From positions 1,116,001 through 1,180,000 of the forward strand of contig RBKR01000009.1 in the NCBI GenBank assembly GCA_004835665.1: a DNA stretch of 64,000 nucleotides, given 5' to 3'. Below the pieces are notes generated by a model that was not told the origin of the DNA, made no database searches, and saw nothing but the letters and a program-made list of their open reading frames with translations. Both the position numbers and the translations under genes were made by a program. Every line of letters starts with the position of its first letter. The first letter of the stretch is position 1. The DNA is from Phoma sp. XZ068 (taxonomy: Eukaryota; Ascomycota; Dothideomycetes; Pleosporales; Didymellaceae). Below, piece after piece: positions 53,984 to 64,000 of the stretch.

Positions 53984-54986
53984 GGCACATGGGGTGTCTG
54001 TGGTGGAAGCCTGGGTGTATTCGAGGTGAAGTCGACGCCTGAGCTCTCGACATACATCTTCGTCATAATCGTAATTGGGTATGAAACCCGTTCGCCTGTT
54101 GCCTGGTCAGCCAGTGCCATCTGGAATCTAGGGAGAACTAGAAGATTATATCACACTGTGGTGAAAGCGCATGTACAAATAGCAATCAACAATAAAGTGA
54201 AATCTCTCAAACATCCCTTTCTCCGGATTTGGCTTGAGTTACACAGCGGTACAACATGAGCTATGCGACAATAACTTGAGCTGTGGCCGAGCACTCTCGA
54301 TCTCATCTGAATCAACATGGCCAAACGTGACTGTGCCTGGTTTCATCCCTGAGCGGCATGAAGAAGATTTGAAACTGGGCCAAAATCAGTTTGAAGGGAT
54401 GGGAGGTCTCTAAGGAGATCGCTCTCCTGGAAACTGTTCTCCCCAGAGCTGTTCTCTCTGTGGAAGTTTTCCCTTCGGGGATCTTCCTTTTCCTCAGCAA
54501 TCTTGTCTTCGTTGAGCCTACTTCTACCTGGGTACTCGGAGTCTGCTTTCTCCTATAAAAGAACTACGAGGACCTCGAGCCACAATCTCAGCTTATTCGG
54601 CACCCTGTGTACTTTTGAGCCTTGAAATGAGAGAAAACGTATCCTTGTCATTAGAAATATTTTAGTCTATTAACGTGAGGTTGAGATAGAGCATGTTCCA
54701 ACAGCGTCAGTGAACTATCCCGTGCCTATATTGTTTGCTGATATTTCCAAAGTTCTTCAGGTGTGGATGCGCAATTATGGAGAATAGGCAAACAATTGCG
54801 GTACAACCTTGGAAGCCAATCACAATGAGGCAGTGCTGAGGTAGTGGCTGTGTCAGCCTGGCTACAGTACTTACTCTGGATATCAGGCTCTGTCAATCAT
54901 GATCATTTCCCCCTCTATTCAACCGCCTAGGGGAGACACAATAAATGTCATAACCCTGCTCCTCCATGGATTGATATACTTCCACT
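53984..54986. other. Intergenic
   Basis: About 1 kb between the MFS gene and the HET gene. No gene or repeat recognised. Composition falls to AT-richer values after 54200. Confidence 0.5.
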
Positions 54987-57036
54987 ATGTGCTGTCCTTC
55001 ATGCGGCTGTCTTGGCTTCTGCCCGAACTCCGCAAAGATACGCGCCGAGTCAGATCGTTCTAAACCGTTATTATTGCTTATATGCGATCGGCATCATGAT
55101 ACCTTCGCATCGTCAGCTCGCGCAGGTTGTCGCTATTGCGATCTTGTCTGTCAAGCGAGTTGCTTTTTGGACACCAGGAGCACGAATCCAAAGCTCGATG
55201 TGCGAATACACATGGATTGTTCTCCAGACATATCTCTTAGCGGCCCAAACTATTTACCCCCGGTGAGCATCTACGAAGATGTTGGTAAGTGCTACATTCA
55301 TCCAGAGCGATTTTCATAGATGACTGATGCACTGCCCAGACAAGCCCGAGATACCTTTCATCCAGTCCTGCGAAGTTCCGGAACGATCTGATTCAGAAGA
55401 GACTTTCTCGTTCCTAGAGCGCTGCTACAAGACATGTCTCCAAACCCATCCAGAATGCGAGCCGCCTGCCTCAACATTGCCAACGCGAGTGCTGGACATC
55501 TCAACCACTCCTTACAAGTTGATTGAACCAGCGCTAGGTACTCAGGATCGCTATGCTGCGCTTTCCTATAAATGGGGTGGGTGGCCCCAGTTCACAACCA
55601 GAGATACTTTGGAAGCACGAAAATCAGGGATTGAGCCTGGGGAGATGCCAATTGTATTTCAAGAGGCAGCACTTGCCGCGCAGACCCTAGGCATCAGTTA
55701 TCTGTGGATTGATAATCTCTGCATTGTGCAAGATGATTGGAACGATTGGATACAGGAGGCCCCGAAGATGGCAGAAATCTTCCAAAATGCAAGCGTAGTG
55801 ATTGCAGCTTCGTCTACTCCCAATCCCGGAACATCCTTTCTTGGGCCGAGAATCAGGCCTGCAAAAGCATCTCAGTTGCTAAGCTTCCCTGACGGTACTC
55901 GAAAGTTCCGAGCAAAGAGGCTACTAACTTGTGGGCTCCATGCCCAGACCCCAGACCATAAGGATCTACTTGATCAGCGAGGTTGGTCTCTACAGGAAAA
56001 AGAGCTAGCTTATCGCTGGGCCTCGTACTCAGCCTCAGAGTTGCAGTGGAGATGTAAGACGTTACAGACGTGCGAATGTAGTACAGATGCCATATCACCG
56101 CAGTCGTTCCTTTCAGGTCACGAGAAGTCTATCCAGGAGTTGCATTACATGTGGCAGCTCATCGTCCAGGAGTACACATCAAGAGAGCTGACCGACGTGA
56201 GAGATAAGCTTCCGGCGCTGATGGGTCTTACAAAAAGGTTTCAACATCAGACGAGCGCAACATACCTTTGTGGGCTCTGGAAGGAGAATTTTGTCTATGA
56301 CCTGGCTTGGAAACGCGATCCACGGACAATTTTCTCTAGCCCTACGAACATGGCACCGACATTCTCATGGGCCTCAGTCGTTGGTGGTGTCACTTACCAG
56401 CCTACGCGGCACACATATCCAGGTGACCGAACAAAGCAAGTGGTTTTGTTGGATGCTCAGACAAGCAACGTCCCCGAGCAGTTCTTATCGATGACACTCA
56501 ATAGTTGGATGCTTCTTCGAGGCCCAACGGTGGAGGCCACGCTTGGAACTTCAGACTGCAAAAGCCCAAGCGCCTATACACTTGATGTCCGAGGGCAAAA
56601 GCTTTCTTCCGAGATATTTTTCGATACTGGAGAAGCCAAATCTGGCTTCGAATTCTCTGTGGACTCTGTCATTGATGAGACTGCTATTCCAGAAACAGAC
56701 CTTTTCCAAACAAGAATTCACGAAGCGTCGAAGACAGAAGGCGGCAAAAGTACAGGTTCGACCGCATTTGATACCATGCCAGTCAAATTGTTGAGTCTGT
56801 TCTCGTTGGCTCGTCCATCAAACAACGTTCTTTATGATGTTTTTCTGATTCTGAGGCAGGAATCAGTAAATATTTCAAATTACAGGAGAATTGGCTTGGG
56901 CGTAGGCAAGAAATGGTGTCCTGCAGGCCAGCAGAACGCTGCAGAGTGTCGTAGGCCTTTCCTATGGGTTTCAAAGCTCCTGGAAACGAACGAACGGACA
57001 GAGGCTCCCTTGATGGAAGACATTTATCTGAACTGA
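54987..57036 (+). CDS. HET-domain protein
   Basis: Heterokaryon-incompatibility (HET) domain protein of filamentous ascomycetes; HET domains trigger regulated cell death or act in non-self recognition. Exons 54987-55284 and 55340-57036 (55-nt intron) give 664 residues. The N-terminus is Cys-rich (CCPSCGCLGFCPNSA, then CRYCDLVC), perhaps metal-binding. The HET core starts at about residue 172: YAALSYKWGG, then PIVFQEAALAAQTLGISYLWIDNLCIVQDDWNDWIQEAPKMAEIFQNASVVIAAS, in the standard order. It continues with GWSLQEKELAYRW and the usual long variable C-terminal region. There is no NACHT or WD repeat. It is followed by a 41-residue Cys-rich gene and a protein kinase gene. Confidence 0.93.
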
Positions 57037-57430
57037 GTCACGGATATCCGCGTAAAGAAAGTCTTTGCCACGCAATTCAGACATGTTGCTAGACTGGTCC
57101 CAGTTATCATCGGATATAAGAACTCTATCTAGAAGCACTGGTATGGCTGGGAGTGTCTCATTCATTACGATAGTTCTACGTAGCTTGCACTTCCATGAAA
57201 AACATACTACATTACTTCCGGTTGCCATGTTGATTTCGGCACTTAGTAGTAGATAGAGGAATCCATCAGCTGGAGGCGGAGCGCCCAGTAGGTGTGATAC
57301 AATGATAATTGCAATGCTTCAAGAGCATAGCTTGCATAATTTAACAAGACTATCGGCTGCTATGCTAGTGACGTGCCATCGAGGCTGAAGGTCCTCGCCT
57401 CCGTACCATCCCTCCCATGCTAACCTCACA
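57037..57430. other. Intergenic, convergent 3' ends
   Basis: Between the HET gene and the small minus-strand gene. Nothing recognised. Confidence 0.45.
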
Positions 57431-57607
57431 TTAACTTTGCTGAGAAGCCTTTTGTTTCGCATTGTACTGTGAATATTATAAGTTGCTGACATCCCATGGA
57501 AACAGATATCGACTTACACAGGTGGTACAGTAGTGAACTGTGTTGTTTGAATCCTCCTCGTTTGGACATTGCCAACCATTCGTTTTCCTGTGCTGACATT
57601 GCGCCAT
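57431..57607 (-). CDS. 41-residue Cys-rich protein (zinc-ribbon-like)
   Basis: Two exons, 57607-57518 (30 codons) and 57466-57431 (12 codons with stop), joined across a 51-nt intron (GTAAGT...CACAG). The product begins MAQCQHRKTNGWQCPNEED and ends NAKQKASQQS. Cysteines at 4, 14, 27 and 30, plus His6 and His25, form a C-x9-C-x12-C-x2-C pattern that could bind one zinc. The splice turns CTTC-V... into CTTC-YNAKQK and ends at a TAA, so coding and splicing agree. I do not recognise a family. It is too small for default gene callers and is placed between a HET gene and a kinase gene. It may be a real small protein or a chance frame. Confidence 0.5.
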
Positions 57608-58218
57608 CTTGATAGAGTCAACTCGAGATGATTTTTGTGCAGAGCGTGTTAACATCAAATGGAGGCAACCGGCTCTACGAGATCGTACCTATCGTTGTCA
57701 AAGGCCTGAAGTTGACTTTGTTTATGAAGCACTGGAATGCTCGAACAGGGAACAGAGTGATGTGGACTTTTACGACTCCGCAGAAACGAGCCATTTAAGA
57801 AGGAGAGCGGGGCTCTTATATCTTTACACCGATGAAATATGGAGCTATCATACCGGTGAGCAGATGCGGCTGCATACAGGAGTGGCGTACAACCTTGTGG
57901 GTTGGGATTGGGCGATAGAGGTTTATTGCAGACCCCGCACCGTGACACCATGTTTCCTTTTTTTCAGCCTGATGTTCAGAATGATAACTCTTCATTCTTA
58001 CAGCCGTCTGTTTCCTTCTAGTCGTCCATTTCAACTCGCTTCGAGCGTGCGATTTTGCCCAAGGATTAGTCAATAGATCCATCACCTCCGTTTACAATCA
58101 TTCATCCAGTAACTGCATAATAGGAAGAGCAGGAAAAGTTTCACCTCAACCTTCAGCCTTGATATCAGGCGAACTAGTTGGCATCGAAGTCTAGGAGAAT
58201 AATTGAACGGTTCGAGTC
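57608..58218. other. Interval with weak minus-strand frame
   Basis: Upstream of the small Cys-rich gene (minus) and of the kinase gene (plus). A 98-codon minus-strand frame from ATG 57951 (MVSRCGVCNKPLSP..., stop at 57655) carries some Cys residues, but the sequence becomes featureless, and I cannot support it as a gene. Confidence 0.4.
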
Positions 58219-59661
58219 ATGAGCTGGCAGGATGGCGGATTAGAGCCGATTCTCAGGCTAGAGGATTCTCCACCTCCAGCAGTACCCGGATTATTACTGG
58301 AAAGTCCGGACGAAGAAGAATGGGACGATTCATTCCAGTACTACTATGACAGAGGCGATTTCGAAGAAGCCGATGCTAGGGCTAAGATCCAGGAAGAAGG
58401 AGAGAAGCTTGACTCATTGCTTCACAAGATCCAACATCCGAAGAAGCTTATGGAAGAGATCGATGGATTCAGCCTTGATAGTCCCGGAAGCATGACTGTC
58501 AAGCTCCATGATGTGGAGATGAAATGTCAAGAGCTTGGCGGAACCATGGAGGGCAATGCTGCCATTGTATGGGCTAATGAAATCGGGAGAAGGATGCCTC
58601 TCCGGTGGCTCACAAAAGCTTATCCCCCGGACTACCATCTTGGATCTGACGTCCGTGTGGGTAGAGTCATTGGCAGAGGCGGTACATGTGTCGTGTTTGA
58701 GGTACAGAGACCAGACGCCATTCCACGGCCCTCTGGGGAGGTGGACGGAAAAGTGGCATGCAAGAAGCTGCAACCAACGAAAATACACGACTATGCTTTC
58801 GATTTCCAGAATGAGATCAATATCCTGGGTTACCTGAACGGCCTTGATTCCAGACACGTAGTGAGATATGTAGGGCACTTTTCAACTTATCAGGAGGAGG
58901 AGCCCTGTATCCTGATATCGCCCGTCGCGCAAAGTGATCTTGCTAGGTACCTGAGAGTCGATGTTGGACACCAGAACCCCGGTGATTGGGAGCGGAGTTT
59001 AGAAATCAGAGATCAACTCTTCAACTGGATGCTCTGTCTTGCGCAGACGCTGGCAGACCTCCATGCAAGCGACATCATACATCGGGATATACGCCCAGCA
59101 AACATCCTAGTATGGTACGGCGATGATCCCAAAAATAACAGGATCATGTTCGCAGATTTCGGGCTTGCCTTTCGAGCAGATGGCGACGATTTACTTCAAA
59201 AGGAGAGCTCAATGCACCTTGGGACCAGTTATTATGCGGCACAAGAGATTCAACATCTATACGTCTCAGGTGGAGTTGGTGCATCGGGAAAACCAGGCGA
59301 TGTATTTTCTCTGGGATGTGTATTCTACGAGATGCTTAAGGCGTGGCTTCATGCTGCGGTAAAGCCCGTCGGACTCATTCGAATGGAACCTCACGAATTG
59401 CCGGCAGTTCCGAATGGTGGGAGATATGGACAGAGTGTTCAGGACCCCAACTTTGCTGATCAAGCTCGAACTATGAAAGTTGAGTGGAATGTCTTGTTGA
59501 GTACGGACAGCATGCGCAGTAAATCGGTAGAGCGACTGATTGAAATCGTGTTTGACATGATGCTGAGCACTCAGAGAAGCACTGCCGCAGAAGTCGCAAT
59601 CGCTATCCGCAAGATGACGAAGCGTTTTAAAATCTATACTAGCTGCGGTAACTGCTCTTGA
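58219..59661 (+). CDS. Protein kinase with unusual catalytic-loop residue
   Basis: Single exon, 480 residues. Residues 1-140 are acidic and helical with no recognised domain. A kinase domain follows: glycine loop IGRGGTCVVFEV (151-162), VACKK lysine (Lys182), catalytic loop HRDIRPANIL (288-297), DFG (313-315), and AAQE (340-343) in place of APE. The catalytic loop has Arg where most Ser/Thr kinases have Lys (HRDIKPxN). All other key residues are present, so it is probably active. The C-lobe is divergent, and after the activation segment contains GDVFSLGCVFYEML. Fungal kinases of this kind are often found near HET or NLR genes. Here it lies 1.2 kb from a HET-domain gene in the same orientation. 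The substrate is unknown. Confidence 0.85.
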   Translation: MSWQDGGLEPILRLEDSPPPAVPGLLLESPDEEEWDDSFQYYYDRGDFEEADARAKIQEEGEKLDSLLHKIQHPKKLMEEIDGFSLDSPGSMTVKLHDVEMKCQELGGTMEGNAAIVWANEIGRRMPLRWLTKAYPPDYHLGSDVRVGRVIGRGGTCVVFEVQRPDAIPRPSGEVDGKVACKKLQPTKIHDYAFDFQNEINILGYLNGLDSRHVVRYVGHFSTYQEEEPCILISPVAQSDLARYLRVDVGHQNPGDWERSLEIRDQLFNWMLCLAQTLADLHASDIIHRDIRPANILVWYGDDPKNNRIMFADFGLAFRADGDDLLQKESSMHLGTSYYAAQEIQHLYVSGGVGASGKPGDVFSLGCVFYEMLKAWLHAAVKPVGLIRMEPHELPAVPNGGRYGQSVQDPNFADQARTMKVEWNVLLSTDSMRSKSVERLIEIVFDMMLSTQRSTAAEVAIAIRKMTKRFKIYTSCGNCS

Positions 59662-60364
59662 TGAGCCAAAATTCAATGTCAGTCTCTTGCTTTGGAATTA
59701 CATGGCCGGCAATCCGTCGCTACACACAATTTCCAAGGCTTGCCGAGGAGAACGCGTGGGAAGAGGTAGTGGGGGAGATTGAAGTGGTATACCTGGTCTC
59801 ATACCTTTTCTAGACTTGATCTTGATGTACACAGATTGCAACCTAAAAATGACTAAATAAAAGCGGCTCAATGTCTTGAAGAGAAAGGCAGGAACCAGGC
59901 GAGTAGGATTTCCACACGAGACCAAGTTACCCAGAAGACAAGGCTCTCTCCTCTCTCCTGGGAGATCTGTTCGCCTGGAAGCTTGATTCAACTGAGCAAA
60001 ATTGAGCCGCAAATGAGTGTTGTCAGGGTCGATTATGCTGATGTAATGGGCCTGTATTAACAAACTTAGACGGGTGTATGCCAAGTAGTAGGCCAAGAGT
60101 AGATAAGACTTGAAAATAGCATTACAAGAAGTAATGTAGAAGGACCCCTATTCTCGCAAAACGCCGAACAAACACCATTACATAGAACAACTAGACACGC
60201 CGAGCCGCATGTAAAACGTTCAAGAGACTGTAGACATTCCATGGCATGACTGCATCGTCCACTTCTTGGAGACCTGTGCCAAGCTCAGCAAGGGGTGCCT
60301 GCACCAATGCGCCCAGCTAACGCCCTTGTCATATCACCTTCCTCTTCTAATCAAGGCCTGTCTC
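59662..60364. other. Intergenic, convergent 3' ends
   Basis: Between the kinase and SEC4. Nothing recognised. Confidence 0.5.
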
Positions 60365-61161
60365 TTAACAGCACTTTCCGCCCATGCCAGCATTCGCATT
60401 GCCCGCATCGCCAACGTTCACCGATGGGCCTGCCGCCTGGTCTGATCGTGCGCTGTCGATAAGCCTCTTCTTGATGTCGGAAGCGAGCGAATAAAATGCC
60501 TGGTCGACGTTGATGTTGCTCTTTGCCGAGACCTCGAGGAAGGGAATGCCGAGCTCGTCAGCCAGAGCCTGGCCGCGCTCTGTGCTGACGGCGCGCTTCT
60601 CCTCCCAATCGCACTTGTTGCCAATGAGGATCTTGTTGACGCCTTCGGTTGCGTGTTGCTCAACGTTGGAGAACCAGGTGCGGATGTCTGTTAGGGAGTT
60701 AGTCTCGGTTGCGTGGGTATTTCGGCGTATGCAGGCGCCGGCGCACTGGTACGTACTGTTGAAACTCCTCTCATCGGTGACATCGTAGACCAGCAGGATG
60801 CCCATAGCACCACGGTAGTAGGCGGTAGTGATAGTCCTGAAGCGCTCCTGGCCGGCTGTATCCCAGATCTGCAGCTTGACGCGCTTGCCGTCGAGCTCGA
60901 TGGTCCTGATCTTGAAGTCGATGCCGATAGTGGTGATGAACGAGGGCGTGAATGAGTCTTCACTGAAGCGCAGCAGACAGCATGACTTTCCTACACCGGA
61001 GTCTCCAATAAGCAGAAGCTTGATCTATGTGGACTGTTAGTGTCTTATCCTGCCGTGTGTTCCTCCAGCGCAACTGGCATGGGGCGGGAGGGAGTGAGGC
61101 CGGCGCAGGCAGGCGCCCGAGTGAGACTCACAAGGAAGTCGTAATTTCTTGTCCCGGCCAT
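60365..61161 (-). CDS. SEC4: Rab GTPase Sec4 (SrgA/Rab8 type)
   Basis: Rab that drives secretory vesicles to the plasma membrane and growing tip. Exons 61161-61132, 61024-60757 and 60687-60365 give 206 residues. Seen: MAGTRNYDFL joined to IKLLLIGDSGVGKSCCLLRF, switch I FTPSFITTIGIDFKIRTIELDG, WDTAGQERFRTITTAYYRGAMGILLVYDVTDERSFN, then NIRTWFSNVEQHATEGVNKILIGNKCD, VSAKSNINVDQAFYSLA, and the C-terminal GGKCC for double geranylgeranylation. The ten-codon first exon and the split before NIRTW are conserved positions in fungal SEC4/srgA genes to my knowledge. The sequence favours Sec4/Rab8 over Ypt1. Confidence 0.95.
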
Positions 61162-61649
61162 GTTTGCGGTGTTGTGTGGGGGGCGGGGCGTATGCCTAGG
61201 TCGAAGTGTCGAGGGAGAGTGGGCGGCGGCGGTGCACCCGCGGGCGAAGGTGTCCTGAACGGGAGGCGCTGTGGAAAGTGGGCAAGCGACGGTGGTTCGA
61301 CCAAGCAGGGTATCGGTGGCGGTGAGTTTGGCGGACGAGCGACGGTATGGGGCGGCGGGTCTGGTGTTGTTGCGCAGTAGCGGTGTTGCAGGTGTACAGG
61401 CAACTGACGTTGGACCGCGAGTCCTTGGCGCGCTTCTGAAGTCGTCACCGCAGCCTGTCATCCGCCGGACTTGCCCCTGACTCGCGTAGACGTCAACAAT
61501 AGCGGCATCACTAGTGTCACGTGGGGTGTAGTTGCTCCTGCTGCATACCGTGCTTCAAGCGTGTGTGACTGCTCTCCTGGCCTTGCCTGCTATTTACTGT
61601 CTTGTTCTTTACTGTACTTGTCTACTGTACGTTTGTCTACTGGACTGGT
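61162..61649. other. SEC4 promoter region / NCA2 3' flank
   Basis: GC-rich leader next to SEC4, then a T-rich stretch near 61595-61650 before the NCA2 stop. Nothing else recognised. Confidence 0.5.
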
Positions 61650-63650
61650 TTACGTGAACCACTTCGAATACGCCCAGCGAATCCGCTCCACCACCTTCTG
61701 CTGCCTCTCCAAACCGCTGCGCACGTCCACCAGCTCGTCAATCTCCACCAAGAACTCGTGGAAGATGCGCCTTGGGAGGATACCGCTTGCAGCTTGCCGC
61801 AAGAGATGCACTTCGCAAAGAAGCAAGCCATGATCTTGGTATGACATCTCCCCAAATTCAGTTGGCCTAGCAGCAGTGAGGATGCGGTCAATGTTCCTGA
61901 GGATCAGCAACAGCTGGCCTTGCTTCGCCCATTGCTGTACACCCTTGCGGCTGCTGAGAGCACCCCTCAGCCAGCGGTAGATGCCAACGGAGACTAGCAC
62001 ACCCGGTGTCAGGCCGATGAAGCCGAAAAGAAGTTCCTGGCTCTTGAGAATGCTGTCGATACCACTCATGGCAAGCTCAACATCAACCTTGGTCTTTTGC
62101 ACCTGAATTAGTAGCGCACTTGCAAGGTTACCCACGATGGCCCCCTTGACCGGGCTCTGAATGTCCTTCTCATACGACTTGAGCACGGTCGTGAGGTCGC
62201 CCTCCCTGACTTTAGCCCTGATGTCCGCGATCTGTGACTCGTTCAGAGCCGGGCCGTCAGGGTTCTTGACAGCAAAGTCAACAACCATACGTTCCAGGCT
62301 TGCCCGGTCAGACTCGAGGCTGCGCTTGCTCATGATGGAGACCTCACTATCCTCGTCGTGACGGATGGTGCCAATGATTTTCTTGGTGGGTTCTACCACC
62401 CAGTTGGTCCAGAAGTCGATGACAGTCTGCCCTAGTTCACGGATCCATGTCTTGATCTCTTCTTGGCGGTGGACAGCGATACGCAGGATGGTAGTGCTCG
62501 ACAGAAGAAAGAGGGTAGCAGGGAGCCAGTACCGGACGAGGCGAGAGGGTCGCCCGTTGTCCTTGACCACAGCAGCGAAGCTTGATTTGTAGGTGGGGAG
62601 GGCGTGTTGTATCAGATAGCGCAGACGGTCTGCGACATGAGCTGGCTTCAATGCCGTTGCGGCGTGGTCGGCAGAGGCTTCGTGAAGCTCGTAGTAGTGG
62701 TCGTCTTGAGTGATGCCCGCAACAGACTCGTCGAACTTGTCGACGGAAAGTTCAGCCGTATTCACCGTCTGGATAACGGCATCCATTAGAGCAATACTCT
62801 TGGTGACGACAGCCTTCCACTTGTGCTTGTTGTCGTGTGTGCCGAAGGGGTGCGGGGACTGGAAACCCTCCTCATGCATGTTCTCGCTACTCAGGCCTTC
62901 GCCTAGTAACACACCCAGCGCGTTCGCATTGACCAGGCGAATCTTCTTGAGAGCCGCGCGCTTTCTCCTGCCCTCGTTCCTCACCAGCGCCAATGGGCTA
63001 ATGACACGGCGTTGTATGTTGGCGACACTGCGCTCTTGAACAGACTGTTTCACCAGGCCATAGAACTGCCTCCACCCATCTGCCATCTCTCCACCCTTTG
63101 ACCTCACGTCGTGATATATCTCCTTGGACCAGTTCCACATCCTGAGCGGTGATGTCTGTATCGAGTAGAGGCCGGCATATCGGTACGTCGAGAGCACATC
63201 GTCCCAGTACCAGATGTCGTCTTCGAGGGGGATCGTCTGCTCCAGGATGGTGTTCAAGACTTGGCCATACGCTTGCGTTGTGGCCTTGCTGAGCAGCAGC
63301 CACTCGAGTTCGTGTTCGTAGCTTGCATCGCTCCCCGAGGCATCGTGACCGCTGCTGCCATTGTCATCCTGCGCGAACCACTGCGCGCATGTTGTGCAGC
63401 TGCTGGAGAAGTCTGCGCGATTGAGCGTCTCGAGGATCCTGTCGCCCGGCACCAGTGACGACTTGGAGCTTGCTGTGGTCGAGAGGCTCTTGATGAGGTT
63501 CTGCAGGTGGGCGATGCGTGCCGTCTTCTGCGGGTCGTGCGCCTCCTCTGCACTCAGCGTTGAGAAGCTCTCGCCGGCACGTGTGGACGACAGCTGCAGC
63601 CGATCAAGGGCGCCATCGATGCGCCGAATCTGGTCGACCACGAAAGACAT
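61650..63650 (-). CDS. NCA2: Mitochondrial protein Nca2
   Basis: Mitochondrial membrane protein of the NCA2 family, required in yeast (with NCA3) for normal expression of the mitochondrial ATP6/ATP8 transcript. Single exon, 666 residues from MSFVVDQIRRIDGALDRLQL; the frame is open upstream, but the next Met would be non-ATG. Seen: the early family block DDIWYWDDVLSTYRYAGLYSIQTSPLRMWNWSKEIY, a basic segment, a first membrane helix (VRYWLPATLFLLSSTTILRIAV), the conserved LTTVLKSYEKDIQSPVKGAIVGNLASALLIQVQKTKVDVELAMSGIDSILKSQELLFGFIGLTPGVLVS with a second helix, and the C-terminal GLLLCEVHLLR...RIFHEFLVEIDEL...ERIRWAYSKWF. Length and order are as expected. Confidence 0.93.
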   Translation of the reverse strand: MSFVVDQIRRIDGALDRLQLSSTRAGESFSTLSAEEAHDPQKTARIAHLQNLIKSLSTTASSKSSLVPGDRILETLNRADFSSSCTTCAQWFAQDDNGSSGHDASGSDASYEHELEWLLLSKATTQAYGQVLNTILEQTIPLEDDIWYWDDVLSTYRYAGLYSIQTSPLRMWNWSKEIYHDVRSKGGEMADGWRQFYGLVKQSVQERSVANIQRRVISPLALVRNEGRRKRAALKKIRLVNANALGVLLGEGLSSENMHEEGFQSPHPFGTHDNKHKWKAVVTKSIALMDAVIQTVNTAELSVDKFDESVAGITQDDHYYELHEASADHAATALKPAHVADRLRYLIQHALPTYKSSFAAVVKDNGRPSRLVRYWLPATLFLLSSTTILRIAVHRQEEIKTWIRELGQTVIDFWTNWVVEPTKKIIGTIRHDEDSEVSIMSKRSLESDRASLERMVVDFAVKNPDGPALNESQIADIRAKVREGDLTTVLKSYEKDIQSPVKGAIVGNLASALLIQVQKTKVDVELAMSGIDSILKSQELLFGFIGLTPGVLVSVGIYRWLRGALSSRKGVQQWAKQGQLLLILRNIDRILTAARPTEFGEMSYQDHGLLLCEVHLLRQAASGILPRRIFHEFLVEIDELVDVRSGLERQQKVVERIRWAYSKWFT

Positions 63651-64000
63651 CGCCTTGTAGTGCCGCCGCGTTGACGCAGTCCAGGCGAGCTGCGGAATGA
63701 GGTGGTACGACAAGTGATCTGAGCCAGCATAACGCGCGCCTACCCGCAAGTCTTAGAACGAGTGACGTACATGAAGCTCGCACCAATCACATGCAGCATT
63801 CGACTTTGTGCATCACCACCATTAAATCGAGCACGGAGCATGTCAAAGTGTTGTAATTGTGTTTTTATTATTATTTCTATTATTGTTATTAACAGAACGT
63901 AGGTACCACATCTTGGTTCGAGTGTAAAAGCAGAGGCCGACAAGCAACACCCACAATGAGCAAATCAGACCATTAGTTGAGTCGCCAACAACAGTGTGAG
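63651..64000. other. NCA2 upstream region
   Basis: Promoter side of NCA2 to the window end. AT-rich with alternating T/A tracts at 63860-63893. No gene recognised. Confidence 0.5.

Noticed and set aside
57655..57951. 98-codon minus-strand ORF with Cys near its start
   Set aside because: No conserved pattern beyond the first 10 residues and no supporting splice or context.

Overview
This window is nuclear DNA from a filamentous ascomycete fungus. The evidence is the gene content (NST1, VNX1, CQD1/ADCK2-type kinase, HET-domain protein, fungal Zn2Cys6 and bZIP regulators, DUF6604 protein) and the many 48-58 nt GT-AG introns. The order is probably Pleosporales (Dothideomycetes), but that is inference from protein flavour. 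I rebuilt exon structures by matching splice sites to family-conserved protein sequence. Most spliced genes close exactly in frame.

Layout. 0.8-10.4 kb holds housekeeping genes: phosphoacetylglucosamine mutase (PCM1), stress protein NST1, Rho2 GTPase and mitoribosomal protein mL40. The last two converge on a 25-bp minisatellite. 10.9-18.7 kb is a decayed island. It has a DUF6604-type gene broken by one stop, an intact protein of unknown function, and two further reading-frame remnants that lack a clean start or carry in-frame TAG/TGA stops. One remnant contains a 12-bp repeat encoding a (V/I)EHF tetrapeptide. 19-30 kb carries a START-like protein, a secreted lactonase-type propeller, a bZIP regulator divergent from a chromate (CHR) transporter, an amidohydrolase-2 protein and a PA-TM-RING ubiquitin ligase. 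30-41 kb carries the ADCK2/Cqd1 kinase-like protein, a Baeyer-Villiger-type monooxygenase, a 2.7 kb gene-free stretch, a secreted M28 aminopeptidase and the Golgi GTPase Arl1.

41-46 kb carries a Zn2Cys6 regulator, an intron-bearing tRNA-Arg, a secondary-metabolism-type O-methyltransferase and a small beta-trefoil-like protein. 46-54 kb has the vacuolar cation/H+ exchanger VNX1 divergent from proteasome ATPase RPT6, then an SV2/SVOP-like MFS transporter. 55-60 kb is a possible incompatibility/defence locus: a HET-domain protein, a 41-residue Cys-rich protein and an unusual protein kinase. The window ends with the secretory Rab SEC4 and mitochondrial NCA2.

Working relationships. Most neighbours are unrelated housekeeping genes. 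The pairs that may be functionally linked are bZIP with CHR transporter (shared promoter with a mirror-symmetric element), C6 regulator with O-methyltransferase, and HET protein with kinase. These links are inferred from position only.
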